This document shows, piece after piece, positions 32,165-41,476 of a stretch of 64,000 nucleotides of DNA (its first letter is position 1; the number at the start of each line of letters is the position of its first letter). This DNA comes from Clostridia bacterium (GTDB taxonomy: Bacteria > Bacillota > Clostridia > Oscillospirales > Acutalibacteraceae). The translations under genes were made by a program, and so were the position numbers. Where the stretch lies: contig JAFXCH010000049.1 of assembly GCA_017516485.1 (NCBI GenBank), positions 1 through 64,000 of the forward strand, given 5' to 3'. The notes below the pieces were generated by a model. That model was not told the DNA's origin. It did no database searches and saw only the letters and a program-made list of their open reading frames with translations.

Positions 32165-34192
32165 TTAATAATCCTGTGATTTAATGGTGATTTTCTTGTT
32201 TTTGCGAGTGTTTATAATCAGGCCGACTACAACCGAAGCCATAGCAGCTACTCCGACAAGGCCGCCGATTGCCGCACCGATATTAAGTGTACCGCCGGTA
32301 ACAAGAGTACCGATTGTATAAATAAAATAAGCTACCGTATAGCCGACTGCAAGCTGGAGACCGATACCGCCAAAGAGCCATTTTTTGCTCTTCATCTCGG
32401 AATTCATAGCACCGATAGCCGCAAAGCAGGGCGGTGAGTAAAGATTGAACATAAGGTATGCGAGTGCTGCAACCTTGCTGATTGCCATTATACCTGCAAC
32501 CTCTGTGCCTGCACCCTCAATCATAGCCAACTCTTCGGTATCAATAAGATTTTCGAGGCCGACGAAGCAAACTGCCAGTGTACCGACGACGTTTTCTTTA
32601 GCGATAAAGCCTGTGATTGCTGCAGCCGCCAATTGCCACGACAAAACACCGACAACGGGTGCAAGCAGATAAGCAAAGGGTGAAGCGATAGAAGCGAGGA
32701 TAGATGAATCTGCACTTTCCGCAACAGTGAATCTCCAGGTAAATGTCTGCATAAGCTGAACTATCATATTGCACAGAAGAATGATTGTTGCAGCCTTAAC
32801 TATGTAAGCCCAACCACGGCTGCACATAGACTTAAATGCACCCCATAAAGAGGGAGCTTTGTACTCGGGAAGCTCTATAATAAAGAATGATTTTCTTGCC
32901 TTGTGGCCTGTAATCAGGTTGATAAGCAGAGCACCAAGGAAAATAAGGGCGATACCTGCAAAATACATCAATGCACTGACCCACCAGGCATTCTCAAAAA
33001 ATGCACCTGCAAACAGTGAAATAACGGGGATTTTTGCACCGCAGGGCATAAACGGAGCAAGCATTGCGGTAGCTCTGCGCTCACGCTCGTTTTTGATTGT
33101 GCGGCTTGCCATAATACCGGGCACTGCACAACCGACAGTTATAACAAACGGAATAACCGATTTACCTGAGAGGCCGACACGCTTGAAAATCGGGTCAAGC
33201 ACAACTGCAGCACGTGACATATATCCGCAATCTTCCAGAATGGCGATAAGGAAATACATTACCATAACAAGGGGAAGGAAACCTACAACCGCAACAACGC
33301 CGCCGATAACACCATCGACAAGAATTGAAGAAATAAGCGGATTGGCATTTTCAAGCAAACCGCCTACCCAAGCCTGGAAGCTCTCGAGAATCGGTACAAG
33401 GCCGGGAATAAACTTTCCGCCGACCTCAACACCCTCAGCAATCCATGCACCGAGTGTGCTTTGCGAGATGTAGAACACAAGGAACATTACAACAGCAAAA
33501 ATCGGCAAGCCGAGCCATTTGTTGGTGAGAATATTATCAATTTTATCGCCGAAGTTTTTATCCTTTGTTAAAACCTTACGCTTTTCAACTTCTTTTACAA
33601 TTTTGTTTACAAACTCAAAACGTTTGCGGTCTGCAGCTTCAACAGCAGCTTTGCTGTTCCGGTCAATATCAGCCTGAATATAAGGTGCTGTCTGCTTTTT
33701 GCCGATAAGACCGATTGCGGATTCAACCAGATTTTTAAGTCCGTCTGCCGAAGTTGAAACAGTTTTTATAACGGGACAGCCAAGTCTTGCGGAAAGAGCT
33801 TTTAAATCAATTCTGTTGCCTTTTTTCTTGCTGATATCAATTTTATTGAGTGCTATTACAACGGGAATACCAAGCTCCATAAGCTGAGTTGTAAAGAAAA
33901 GACTGCGGCTGAGATTATCTGCATCGACAATGTTTATAATTACATCAGGTTTTTCATTTTTTACATATGAGCTTGTAATGCTTTCTTCACTTGTAAAAGG
34001 TGACATTGAATATGCACCCGGGAGGTCAACAACAGTAATCTGTCTGCTGCCTGCATAGGCTTTTTTTAATTTACGTTCTTTTTTATCTACGGTGACACCT
34101 GCCCAGTTACCGACCTTTTCATTACTGCCGGTAAGAGCATTATACATCGTTGTTTTGCCCGAATTCGGGTTGCCTGCCAAAGCAATTCTCAT
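32165..34192 (-). CDS. feoB: Ferrous iron transport protein B
   Basis: 675 residues. The N-terminal GTPase has G1 GNPNSGKTT, G3 DLPGAYSM and G4 NKID. A helical linker at about 170-215 precedes the membrane core with two Gate segments and about ten helices. GCAVPGIMASRT is the conserved cysteine-containing signature. It takes up Fe(II) across the cytoplasmic membrane. It lies between feoA and the Cys-rich partner, with a DtxR-type palindrome in the 69-bp gap after feoA. GGAG precedes the ATG. Confidence 0.96.
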   Translation of the reverse strand: MRIALAGNPNSGKTTMYNALTGSNEKVGNWAGVTVDKKERKLKKAYAGSRQITVVDLPGAYSMSPFTSEESITSSYVKNEKPDVIINIVDADNLSRSLFFTTQLMELGIPVVIALNKIDISKKKGNRIDLKALSARLGCPVIKTVSTSADGLKNLVESAIGLIGKKQTAPYIQADIDRNSKAAVEAADRKRFEFVNKIVKEVEKRKVLTKDKNFGDKIDNILTNKWLGLPIFAVVMFLVFYISQSTLGAWIAEGVEVGGKFIPGLVPILESFQAWVGGLLENANPLISSILVDGVIGGVVAVVGFLPLVMVMYFLIAILEDCGYMSRAAVVLDPIFKRVGLSGKSVIPFVITVGCAVPGIMASRTIKNERERRATAMLAPFMPCGAKIPVISLFAGAFFENAWWVSALMYFAGIALIFLGALLINLITGHKARKSFFIIELPEYKAPSLWGAFKSMCSRGWAYIVKAATIILLCNMIVQLMQTFTWRFTVAESADSSILASIASPFAYLLAPVVGVLSWQLAAAAITGFIAKENVVGTLAVCFVGLENLIDTEELAMIEGAGTEVAGIMAISKVAALAYLMFNLYSPPCFAAIGAMNSEMKSKKWLFGGIGLQLAVGYTVAYFIYTIGTLVTGGTLNIGAAIGGLVGVAAMASVVVGLIINTRKNKKITIKSQDY

Positions 34193-34216
34193 CTTTTTTC
34201 TCCTGTTCTGTATGTG

Positions 34217-34238
34217 TCGGTTAGCTGTAGCTAACCGA
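34217..34238. promoter_or_regulatory. Iron operator copy 3 (between feoA and feoB)
   Basis: TCGGTTAGCT-GT-AGCTAACCGA, perfect 10-bp arms, core GTTAGC-N4-GCTAAC as in the two copies upstream of feoA. It could control an internal promoter or act as a roadblock. Confidence 0.75.
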
Positions 34239-34261
34239 TAGGCAAAAAATACTGAAATATG

Positions 34262-34477
34262 TCAAAAAACAACTATCGCTTCCGCTAACGGATTATCAAT
34301 GCTGTAGCGGCCGTCTTTAATAGAAACCGTGCAGCCGCTTCTGCGGTGCGATATGACCGTAATCGTTTCGCCGCTATAGCAGCCGAGCGAAAACAAAAAC
34401 GCATTCAGCTCTTCATCATTTGTATTGATCTGCTGAATGATATATTCTTTGCCCTCTTCAGCTTGTTTTAAATTCAT
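34262..34477 (-). CDS. feoA: Ferrous iron transport protein A
   Basis: 71 residues, an SH3-like FeoA domain: INTNDEELNAFLFSLGCYSGE, then NPLAEAIVVF. The start is taken at ATG 34477, which has GGTGA at proper spacing; the upstream in-frame ATG at 34498 has none. It is an accessory of FeoB. The operon is preceded by a consensus promoter and two palindromic operators. Confidence 0.9.
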   Translation of the reverse strand: MNLKQAEEGKEYIIQQINTNDEELNAFLFSLGCYSGETITVISHRRSGCTVSIKDGRYSIDNPLAEAIVVF

Positions 34478-34499
34478 AGTTAAATCACCGTATTCCATT

Positions 34500-34519
34500 G
34501 AGTTAGCCGCTGCTAACTC
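34500..34519. promoter_or_regulatory. Iron operator copy 2
   Basis: GAGTTAGC-CGCT-GCTAACTC, perfect 8-bp arms, in the feoA 5' leader. Confidence 0.8.
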
Positions 34520-34533
34520 GAAATTTAAAATAT

Positions 34534-34553
34534 TAGTTAGCTGCTGCTAACTA
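34534..34553. promoter_or_regulatory. Iron operator copy 1
   Basis: TAGTTAGC-TGCT-GCTAACTA, perfect 8-bp arms, immediately downstream of the feoA promoter -10. It is the expected site of the DtxR-family repressor encoded divergently. Confidence 0.82.
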
Positions 34554-34560
34554 CAGTTAA

Positions 34561-34588
34561 ATTATACCTGAATTTTGTTGATTGTCAA
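34561..34588 (-). promoter_or_regulatory. feoA promoter
   Basis: Minus strand TTGACA (34583-34588), 16-bp spacer, TATAAT (34561-34566). Confidence 0.85.
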
Positions 34589-34702
34589 GGGAATTTCTTG
34601 AATTAATAAACATTTGTGAAATCTGCCTTAAGCTTTTGATTGATTTTCGTTTCAGTTTGTGATATTCTATAAACATAAATTAAAACTATTGGAGAGTTGA
34701 TA

Positions 34703-35068
34703 ATGGCACTTAAACCTTCAGGTGAAATGTACCTTGAAACAATATATGTGCTCAGTCAGGAAAAACCGTCTGTGCGTTCTGTAGATATAGCCGAAAAAAT
34801 GAATTTTTCAAAGCCCAGTGTAAGCCGTGCGGTAGGTTTGCTGAAGAATGAAAATTACATTGCAATCGATACTGACGGCAGTATTACTCTTACAGCCGAG
34901 GGTGCGGCACTTGCTCGCAAGATTTATGACCGCCACACCGTGCTGAGCAAAGCACTCACAATGCTCGGTGTTGACGAAGAAACTGCGGCAGAGGATGCCT
35001 GCAAAATCGAGCACGTAATCAGCGATAAAACCTTTGAAGCTATAAAAAAGCTTATGTCCGACAAATAA
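34703..35068 (+). CDS. DtxR-family metal-dependent repressor
   Basis: 121 residues. The winged helix (VRSVDIAEKMNFSKPSVSRAVGLL) is followed by a dimer/metal-binding region with HTVLSKALTMLGVDEETAAEDACKIEHVIS, which contains the conserved E..C..E-H metal ligands. There is no SH3 domain, so it is the short MntR-like form. The start is ATG 34703 with GGAGAG 8 nt upstream, not TTG 34697. It is divergent from feoA and close to three GTTAGC-N4-GCTAAC palindromes, so it probably represses feoAB when iron is sufficient. Confidence 0.88.
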   Translation: MALKPSGEMYLETIYVLSQEKPSVRSVDIAEKMNFSKPSVSRAVGLLKNENYIAIDTDGSITLTAEGAALARKIYDRHTVLSKALTMLGVDEETAAEDACKIEHVISDKTFEAIKKLMSDK

Positions 35069-35089
35069 AAATAATTACTCATAAAACAA

Positions 35090-35123
35090 AACTACCTTGA
35101 CGGAATTTCCGACGAGGTAGTTT
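35090..35123. terminator. Bidirectional terminator
   Basis: AACTACCT..CGGAA / TTCCG..AGGTAGTT stem with T-run, between the DtxR gene and the convergent beta-helix gene. Confidence 0.8.
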
Positions 35124-35135
35124 TTTCTTGAGTAT

Positions 35136-37442
35136 TTACTTTGCTATTCTGCCGATTTTTTCAAGAGGTATGTTTTCGAAATCGGGAATCTTATTAAATA
35201 CTTTTGAATCTTCACGTAAGTTGTAGTTGCCGTTTTGGTAGTCTGCAAATATTGAATCCATTTTATAAAGTGCGTAAATCGGATTTCCTGAAATATCGCT
35301 GTACTTCTTTACTTTTTTATCAATATCGCCGAGATTTAATTTGTTGTAAATTATGATATTGGAGTTGATTTTGCTGTCTGCAGGGTTAGGAATAAAGTCG
35401 GGGTTGTTTGGATCACTGTAATTGAGAGACCAATCAGCCATATATGGGTAAGCTGTTTGCCAAGCCTCACTCTGCCAGGGAGACTCGAGCAGGTGAGTGT
35501 ACATATCAAGCCCTTCACGGCTGTGCTCAAACCAGTAATCGGGGTCCATAGCACCGTTTCTTGAACGTGCGTCATAGAAAAAAGCCTTATCGCAGTTGAT
35601 TATGATGTTGTTGTAAATGTTGAGGTTTCTGCCGCCGCCCAACATAAATGCGTTACCGTTACAGTTAGCTATAATGTTGCCGTAAACTGTGTGACCGCTT
35701 GCGCCGTCATCAAAATATATTCCGTGCGGATAAAAGTCTTCGACACCTACATTGTAAATTGCGTTATAACGTACAATTGTGCCGACTTCGTCCCAGCGTC
35801 TGCCGGTATAGATTGCAGAGCTGTCGCTTGAAAGCAGAACAACATCGTGAATATTATTGTACTCGATTATGTTACTGTTTCCGCCAAACCATATAGCCTG
35901 CTGAGGTGTATTATAAATTTCGTTGTGAGCGCAAATATTGCCTACACCACCGATATTAACACCCTGGCCTTCGGTTATTGAAACCTCGGAAACATCGTGA
36001 ATAATACAGTTCTCAACACGGTTTTCACCTGCGGTCAGAGTTTCTCTGTCACCGCCTCTCAGTTCTACGGCGGTAGCACCTATGTGTGTAAATTCACAGT
36101 CGGTTACAAGGTTGTGGTAGCCGTCAACGGAAACACCGTTACCGGAAAGCTCAGAAATCAGACAGTTTTTTACGGTTACATAATTGCTCTTGATAACAAT
36201 GCCGTTGCTGCGCGTGCCGCGGAATGAAAGTCCGTCAAAGCAGATATATTCCGCATCGGTTACTGTTATAATATTTTTGTCGGAAAGAGAAAGTGTGATT
36301 TCAGCGTTGTTAATATCTTCGGGAGGATACAGATAGAGCATACCGCTTTCGCGGTCAAGATACCATTCACCTGCAGCATCAAGCTCTTCAATAGCATTGA
36401 AAATATAGTAAGTTGAACCGGGTACGGCGCCGAATCTGCTGACATAAGCAGGTTCCAGTGCTTTTGTTGCATAATCAAAGCTTTTTATCGGTACTGTTGT
36501 ATCGGCCCACTCGTATATGAGTGCTGTCCATAGCCACACGTTATCAAGTGAAGAATATGAATTAAGTCTGTCAGCAGTAGCGGGGTCAACCGTAAAAATC
36601 GTTGTTTCGGGGTTGCGCAACTCTTCCCAGCCTTCTCTTTTTACATGCATATTGGCAGCGCTTTCCTCACCCTCTCCTTCACGGATTATTTCAACCGTGT
36701 TCAGGAAGCCCTCGTTAGGGTAGCGTGCGGTTGTAAGGGGATTGCCGTTGAAATAAAGATTGCAGGGGACGGGACCTTCAGTGTCACCGTCATACTTAAA
36801 TTGTGTTCCGTATTTACCTACAGGGTAAAGCTTGCCCCAGTCGTCGGCAGTGAGTCCGAGCTTTGTGAGATCTGTGCAGATGATATTTTTCTCAGCGCCA
36901 TCGGGGAGCTTTGCAAGTACTGCTTCATCCGTAACAGAAGAGAAATTTGAAGACTCAAGGTTTTTACCGCCATTTATCACAACTTTTCCGTTATATGCAC
37001 GATAGGTTATCGGACAGTATGCAGTGCCCGAATCTTCTTTGGTAAACTCAAGGGATGATATGCGGTATTCTCCGCCTTCGATACAAACAGTTATGCCGTT
37101 TTTACCTGTTTTATCGGTGTTTCTTACAGCTTCCATCGCTTTTTCAATTGTGAGAAACGGAGCATCTTTTGTGCCGTTGTTTGTGTCGCTGCCGTTTGTG
37201 CTTACATAAAAGTCACCGTTAATCATTTCATCGTCATCCTCTTTCGTGTATGTTGAAAGGGCAGGTGATGGTGCCTTATAATCAGTGTAAAAATTATTTG
37301 TTATAATTGACTCTGCATATGAAAAAAGCAGTCCCAGAGCAGAAAAGATCGCAATAATTGCTTTTATTATACTTTTGCCGGGAAAACTGTTTTTGCCAAT
37401 CGATGAAAAAACAGTCTTGATTATTTTCTCAAAGTCTGCCAT
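35136..37442 (-). CDS. Exported right-handed beta-helix protein
   Basis: 768 residues from ATG 37442 (AGGTGG 7 nt upstream). The N-terminal segment has a hydrophobic helix at about 22-45. The fold entry GDFYVSTNGSDTNNGTKDAP and FLTIEKAMEAVRNTDKTGK closely mirrors YDLVVSPNGDDANDGS / PLKTFEKAKELV of the protein at 3391. A DUF1565-like start and repeated N-containing coils follow (NNIIINCDKAFFYD, IIEYNNIHDV). The substrate is unknown; polysaccharide lyase or hydrolase activity is likely. The shared amino-terminus suggests a paralogous family dispersed on this chromosome. Confidence 0.75.
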   Translation of the reverse strand: MADFEKIIKTVFSSIGKNSFPGKSIIKAIIAIFSALGLLFSYAESIITNNFYTDYKAPSPALSTYTKEDDDEMINGDFYVSTNGSDTNNGTKDAPFLTIEKAMEAVRNTDKTGKNGITVCIEGGEYRISSLEFTKEDSGTAYCPITYRAYNGKVVINGGKNLESSNFSSVTDEAVLAKLPDGAEKNIICTDLTKLGLTADDWGKLYPVGKYGTQFKYDGDTEGPVPCNLYFNGNPLTTARYPNEGFLNTVEIIREGEGEESAANMHVKREGWEELRNPETTIFTVDPATADRLNSYSSLDNVWLWTALIYEWADTTVPIKSFDYATKALEPAYVSRFGAVPGSTYYIFNAIEELDAAGEWYLDRESGMLYLYPPEDINNAEITLSLSDKNIITVTDAEYICFDGLSFRGTRSNGIVIKSNYVTVKNCLISELSGNGVSVDGYHNLVTDCEFTHIGATAVELRGGDRETLTAGENRVENCIIHDVSEVSITEGQGVNIGGVGNICAHNEIYNTPQQAIWFGGNSNIIEYNNIHDVVLLSSDSSAIYTGRRWDEVGTIVRYNAIYNVGVEDFYPHGIYFDDGASGHTVYGNIIANCNGNAFMLGGGRNLNIYNNIIINCDKAFFYDARSRNGAMDPDYWFEHSREGLDMYTHLLESPWQSEAWQTAYPYMADWSLNYSDPNNPDFIPNPADSKINSNIIIYNKLNLGDIDKKVKKYSDISGNPIYALYKMDSIFADYQNGNYNLREDSKVFNKIPDFENIPLEKIGRIAK

Positions 37443-37542
37443 AATTGACCACCTATACTGATTTATTGTTATATATAATACTATCATATTTTTATGTGCA
37501 ATTCAAATAAATTTAATCAAAATTTTGTGTTGCATAAACAAA

Positions 37543-37572
37543 AAAGTCAACGCTTTAGCTAGCGTTGACTTT
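37543..37572 (-). terminator. Terminator of the AI-2E family gene
   Basis: AAAGTCAACGCT / AGCGTTGACTTT hairpin with T-run on the minus strand. Confidence 0.8.
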
Positions 37573-37576
37573 CGGA

Positions 37577-38809
37577 TTATTCGGTCACTTGAACGGTTTC
37601 CTGAACCTGTTCATCTGTGTTTTCGTTTGTTTCGGTTTTTTCTTTTTGGATTCCGGGTTTAGGCGTGTTTACATACGCTTTGAGAAGTCTGTATGCTGCT
37701 GCTGTAAGAGGTACACCTATTATCATACCTGCTATGCCCATTACTCCGCCGCCTACAGTAACAGCTGCAAGCACCCAGATTCCGGGTAGCCCGAGCGATT
37801 GACCGACAACCTTCGGATATATAATGTTGCCTTCAATCTGCTGAAGGATGATAACAAAAATAATAAATACTAGTGCTTTAACAGGTGAACCGTCTACAAG
37901 TATAAGGAATGCGCCGATTCCGGCACCGATAAGACCGCCTACAATGGGGATAAGCGCCGTAAAGCCCATAAGTGCACCTATCATCGGAGCATAGGGAATC
38001 TGAAGTATAAGCATACCGAGTGTGCAAAGAACGCCGAGTATTACCGCTTCAGTACACTGGCCTACAATAAAATCGCGGAAACAGTCGCATATTTCAAGCC
38101 AGATGTAAGTAATCTTATGAGTTTTTTCTTCAGGAAAAATGCGGTTGAGAAGACGCTTGCACTGTGATATGATTTTGTCTTTTTCCAGAAGCAGGTAAAC
38201 AGCGAAGATAATACCGATTACAAAATTGATAAGGGCGGTAATGATTGTTTTAATCGCACCGTAAGCAAGGTTGAATGCACCGCCAAGACCTTCCGTGACC
38301 GTAGAAACAACACTTTCGATGCGTTCCTGAGAAAAGAATTCACTCAGACGTGCCTTCCAGTTTATGGAATATATTGAATCCATAATATTATCAGGTACTA
38401 TTCCTTTTTCCTGAAGTTTTACAAGGATTTTCTGAAGTTTGGGAAGAGTATAATCAATTGCGGCAGGTATCTTTGATATGAGAGTTTCTATACATTCTAT
38501 AAGCTGCGGTGCAACAAGGCCGATTATGAGTGCTATTATGCCGAGTAATGTTATAAGCGCACTGAGCATACATACCGGCCTGCGTGTTTTGATAACAGCC
38601 TTCTTTTTCGAATTCGGAAAGTAAAACTTTTCATAAAAACTCATGAGTATATTTACAGCGTAAGCAACTACTATACCCATTATTATCGGTGCGGAGGCAG
38701 TACGGATTTTTGACATTAAATCTGATATACCCGGCCAGTAGTGTATGCAAAGATATATACAGAGAATAATTGCAATAATTTTTGCAACAGTTTTCCATTT
38801 GATTCTCAA
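37577..38809 (-). CDS. AI-2E family (YdiK/TqsA-like) membrane protein
   Basis: About 410 residues with eight membrane helices. The long amphipathic central section and the end GFTALIPIVGGLIGAGIGAFL, then GLPGIWVLAAVTVGGGVMG, are typical. The family includes proposed autoinducer exporters and Na+/H+ antiporters, so the substrate is open. The longest frame starts at GTG 38821, but GGGGTG there is better read as the Shine-Dalgarno for TTG 38809. It is monocistronic. A second, distant paralogue is at 47905. Confidence 0.82.
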   Translation of the reverse strand: MRIKWKTVAKIIAIILCIYLCIHYWPGISDLMSKIRTASAPIIMGIVVAYAVNILMSFYEKFYFPNSKKKAVIKTRRPVCMLSALITLLGIIALIIGLVAPQLIECIETLISKIPAAIDYTLPKLQKILVKLQEKGIVPDNIMDSIYSINWKARLSEFFSQERIESVVSTVTEGLGGAFNLAYGAIKTIITALINFVIGIIFAVYLLLEKDKIISQCKRLLNRIFPEEKTHKITYIWLEICDCFRDFIVGQCTEAVILGVLCTLGMLILQIPYAPMIGALMGFTALIPIVGGLIGAGIGAFLILVDGSPVKALVFIIFVIILQQIEGNIIYPKVVGQSLGLPGIWVLAAVTVGGGVMGIAGMIIGVPLTAAAYRLLKAYVNTPKPGIQKEKTETNENTDEQVQETVQVTE

Positions 38810-38902
38810 GATTGATTTCACCCCAATAATTTGAAATAACGTATAGTTATTATATAATATTTGCAGAAAATGTAAAGAGCAATTTGATATTTATATAGTC
38901 AG

Positions 38903-38931
38903 TTGACCTTTAAGTTTATATGATTTATAAT
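38903..38931 (+). promoter_or_regulatory. Promoter of the MacB/FtsX-type ABC gene
   Basis: TTGACC (38903-38908), 17-bp spacer, TATAAT (38926-38931). Confidence 0.8.
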
Positions 38932-38953
38932 ATAAAAAACGGAGGAATGAAAA

Positions 38954-41392
38954 ATGTTAGAGTTAAAAAGTATTACGAAATGCTATAAAACCGGCAACAG
39001 TGAGGTTTTTGCTCTCAATAATGTCAGTATCAGCTTTCGTAACAGTGAATTTGTTGCAATTCTCGGACCGTCAGGCTCGGGTAAGACAACATTGTTGAAT
39101 ATTATAGGCGGTCTTGACCGATACGATTCGGGCGACCTTGTAATCAACTCCCGCTCCACAAAGCAATATAAGGATAAGGATTGGGACGGCTATCGTAATC
39201 ATTCAATAGGTTTTGTTTTTCAGAATTACAACCTTATACCGCACCAGACAGTGCTCTCAAATGTTGAGCTTGCGCTTACTCTTTCGGGTGTAAGTAAACG
39301 CGAAAGACGCCGCCGTGCAAAGGAAGTGCTTGAAAAAGTCGGTCTCGGTGACCAGCTGAATAAAAAGCCTACCCAGATGTCGGGCGGTCAGATGCAGCGT
39401 GTAGCAATAGCGCGTGCACTTATAAATGACCCCGATATTCTGCTTGCCGATGAGCCTACGGGTGCACTCGATTCGGGTACAAGTGAGCAGATAATGGAGC
39501 TTATCCGTGAAATATCAAAGGACAGGCTCGTTATTATGGTTACTCATAATCCCGAGATTGCAGAAGAATATGCCAACCGAATAATAAATATCAAAGACGG
39601 TAAAATTTGTAACGATTCTAATCCTTATACGGTTTCCGTATCCGAAGAATCTGAAAAAAGAAAGAAAGAAAAGAACGATAAGCAAAGAACTTCGATGGAT
39701 TTTGGTACTGCGCTGTCACTGAGTTTCAATAATCTGCTTACCAAAAAAGGCAGGACGTTGATTACCTCGTTTGCAGGCAGTATAGGTATTATCGGTATTG
39801 CACTTATTCTCTCGCTTTCAAACGGTATGCAGGCTTATATCAGCTCGGTCGAGCGTGATACACTTGCATCTTACCCGATTACGATTGAGGCAGAAACCTA
39901 TGATATTATGCAGCTGCTCGGAGCTACAGTTGACTCGGATTTGAATATAGCCGAGCACGGCTCTGATAAGATATATAAGCGTCCTATGTTGCAGAATTCC
40001 GCTGCAGACCTTCAGTTTAAGGCACAGCAGAATGATATGGGCAGATTCAAGCAGTATATCGAGCAGAACAGTGATGTGTTCAAGCCGCTTTGTACTGATA
40101 TAAAATACGGTTACGATATAGATTTGCAGATTTTTAAATCTGATACAAGTCAGAGCGTTACCCGTCTCAGACCAAACGATTCTCTCGAGAAATTCGGACT
40201 TACAACGGATACCGATGTATGGGAAGAAGTTATCGGCGATGCTGAACTTCTTGATGCTCAGTATGATATACTTGCAGGCGAATGGCCGCAGAATTATAAT
40301 GAGCTTGTGCTTTTCCTTGATGAGAATAATGAAATTGACGATATAACCCTCTATGCACTCGGCCTTGCAGATGTAAGAGAACTGAATTACGCACAGAGTG
40401 ATGTATCGCAGAATACCCAGGCTGCTATTGAACTTGAGAGCTACGGATACGATGAATTTCTTGGTCTTAAATTCAAGCTTGTTCCGTCATCGTATTATTA
40501 TCATAAAAACGGCGATGTATGGGATGATATGAGCAAAGATGAAGTGTATATGAAAGGTATTGTCGATGCTTCACAAGAGCTTGAAATTGTTGCAATCGCA
40601 CGACCCAAGTCAACTGCAAAATCTGTTGTTGAGGCAGGCACAGTAGGCTATATGAGCGGCCTGACCGAATATATAATGAGTGTTGCAAACAGAAGCGAAA
40701 TAGTTAAACAGCAGATAGCAAACACAGAGGTTGATGTCTTTACAGGTCTCGCTTTTGAAGAAACCGATACGACCTATGAAGATAATATGAAATTGCTCGG
40801 TGCGGCCGATTCTGATGCACCTGCAACCATATCGCTTTATCCGCGTGATTTTGCTTCAAAGGAAAGAATTGTTGAAATAATAGAAGAGTACAACGAAGTT
40901 CAGATTAATGAAGGCAGAGAAGAGGCTACCATAACCTATACCGATTATGTTAACCTTATTATGAGCTCCTTGACACAGTTCATTGATATTATTAAATACG
41001 GACTTATGGCTTTCGTTTCTATTTCACTTGTTGTTTCGTCAATAATGATAGGAATTATCACCTATATTTCCGTGCTTGAGCGTACAAAGGAGATTGGAAT
41101 TCTCCGTTCAATCGGTGCTTCAAAGAAGGATATTTCCCGCGTGTTCAACTCCGAAACAATTATTATAGGTCTGGCGTCAGGTTTAATGGGTATAATTGCA
41201 ACGCTGCTGATAAATATACCGATAAATATAATTGTCAAAGCTGTTCTGGATATTCCTAATCTTGCCGCACTACCTTTCCTTGGTGCTGTTATACTGATTG
41301 GTATAAGCGTTGGTCTTACTCTTATTGCAGGCTTTATACCTTCCCGTGTAGCCGCAAAGAAAGACCCTGTACAAGCACTCAGAAGTGAATAA
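38954..41392 (+). CDS. MacB-type ABC transporter, fused ATPase and FtsX permease
   Basis: 812 residues. The ATPase (1-225) has Walker A GPSGSGKTT, signature MSGGQMQR and Walker B ILLADEPTGALD. A first membrane helix near 270 precedes a large extracytoplasmic domain (about 300-660). Three helices in an FtsX domain follow, with ERTKEIGILRSIGASKKDI. Such mechanotransmission transporters export peptides or act in lipoprotein or bacteriocin defence; the cargo is unknown. It is monocistronic, with ACGGAGG before ATG and a terminator at 41397. Confidence 0.88.
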   Translation: MLELKSITKCYKTGNSEVFALNNVSISFRNSEFVAILGPSGSGKTTLLNIIGGLDRYDSGDLVINSRSTKQYKDKDWDGYRNHSIGFVFQNYNLIPHQTVLSNVELALTLSGVSKRERRRRAKEVLEKVGLGDQLNKKPTQMSGGQMQRVAIARALINDPDILLADEPTGALDSGTSEQIMELIREISKDRLVIMVTHNPEIAEEYANRIINIKDGKICNDSNPYTVSVSEESEKRKKEKNDKQRTSMDFGTALSLSFNNLLTKKGRTLITSFAGSIGIIGIALILSLSNGMQAYISSVERDTLASYPITIEAETYDIMQLLGATVDSDLNIAEHGSDKIYKRPMLQNSAADLQFKAQQNDMGRFKQYIEQNSDVFKPLCTDIKYGYDIDLQIFKSDTSQSVTRLRPNDSLEKFGLTTDTDVWEEVIGDAELLDAQYDILAGEWPQNYNELVLFLDENNEIDDITLYALGLADVRELNYAQSDVSQNTQAAIELESYGYDEFLGLKFKLVPSSYYYHKNGDVWDDMSKDEVYMKGIVDASQELEIVAIARPKSTAKSVVEAGTVGYMSGLTEYIMSVANRSEIVKQQIANTEVDVFTGLAFEETDTTYEDNMKLLGAADSDAPATISLYPRDFASKERIVEIIEEYNEVQINEGREEATITYTDYVNLIMSSLTQFIDIIKYGLMAFVSISLVVSSIMIGIITYISVLERTKEIGILRSIGASKKDISRVFNSETIIIGLASGLMGIIATLLINIPINIIVKAVLDIPNLAALPFLGAVILIGISVGLTLIAGFIPSRVAAKKDPVQALRSE

Positions 41393-41396
41393 AAGC

Positions 41397-41436
41397 AACA
41401 CAGCCGCATCCACTACAGATGCGGCTGTGTTTTTAT
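41397..41436 (+). terminator. Terminator of the ABC gene
   Basis: AACACAGCCGCATC / GATGCGGCTGTGTT stem followed by TTTT. A second stem, AACCCACCTG / CAGGTGGGTT at 41439-41470, lies after the convergent M20 gene. Confidence 0.85.
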
Positions 41437-41476
41437 TTAACCCACCTGAAGAAAAATCGACAGGTGGGTTTGTTAA

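Noticed and set aside
32859-33473. 204-codon ORF antisense to feoB
   Set aside because: Shadow ORF; low complexity of Thr/Pro/Ile, no ribosome site.
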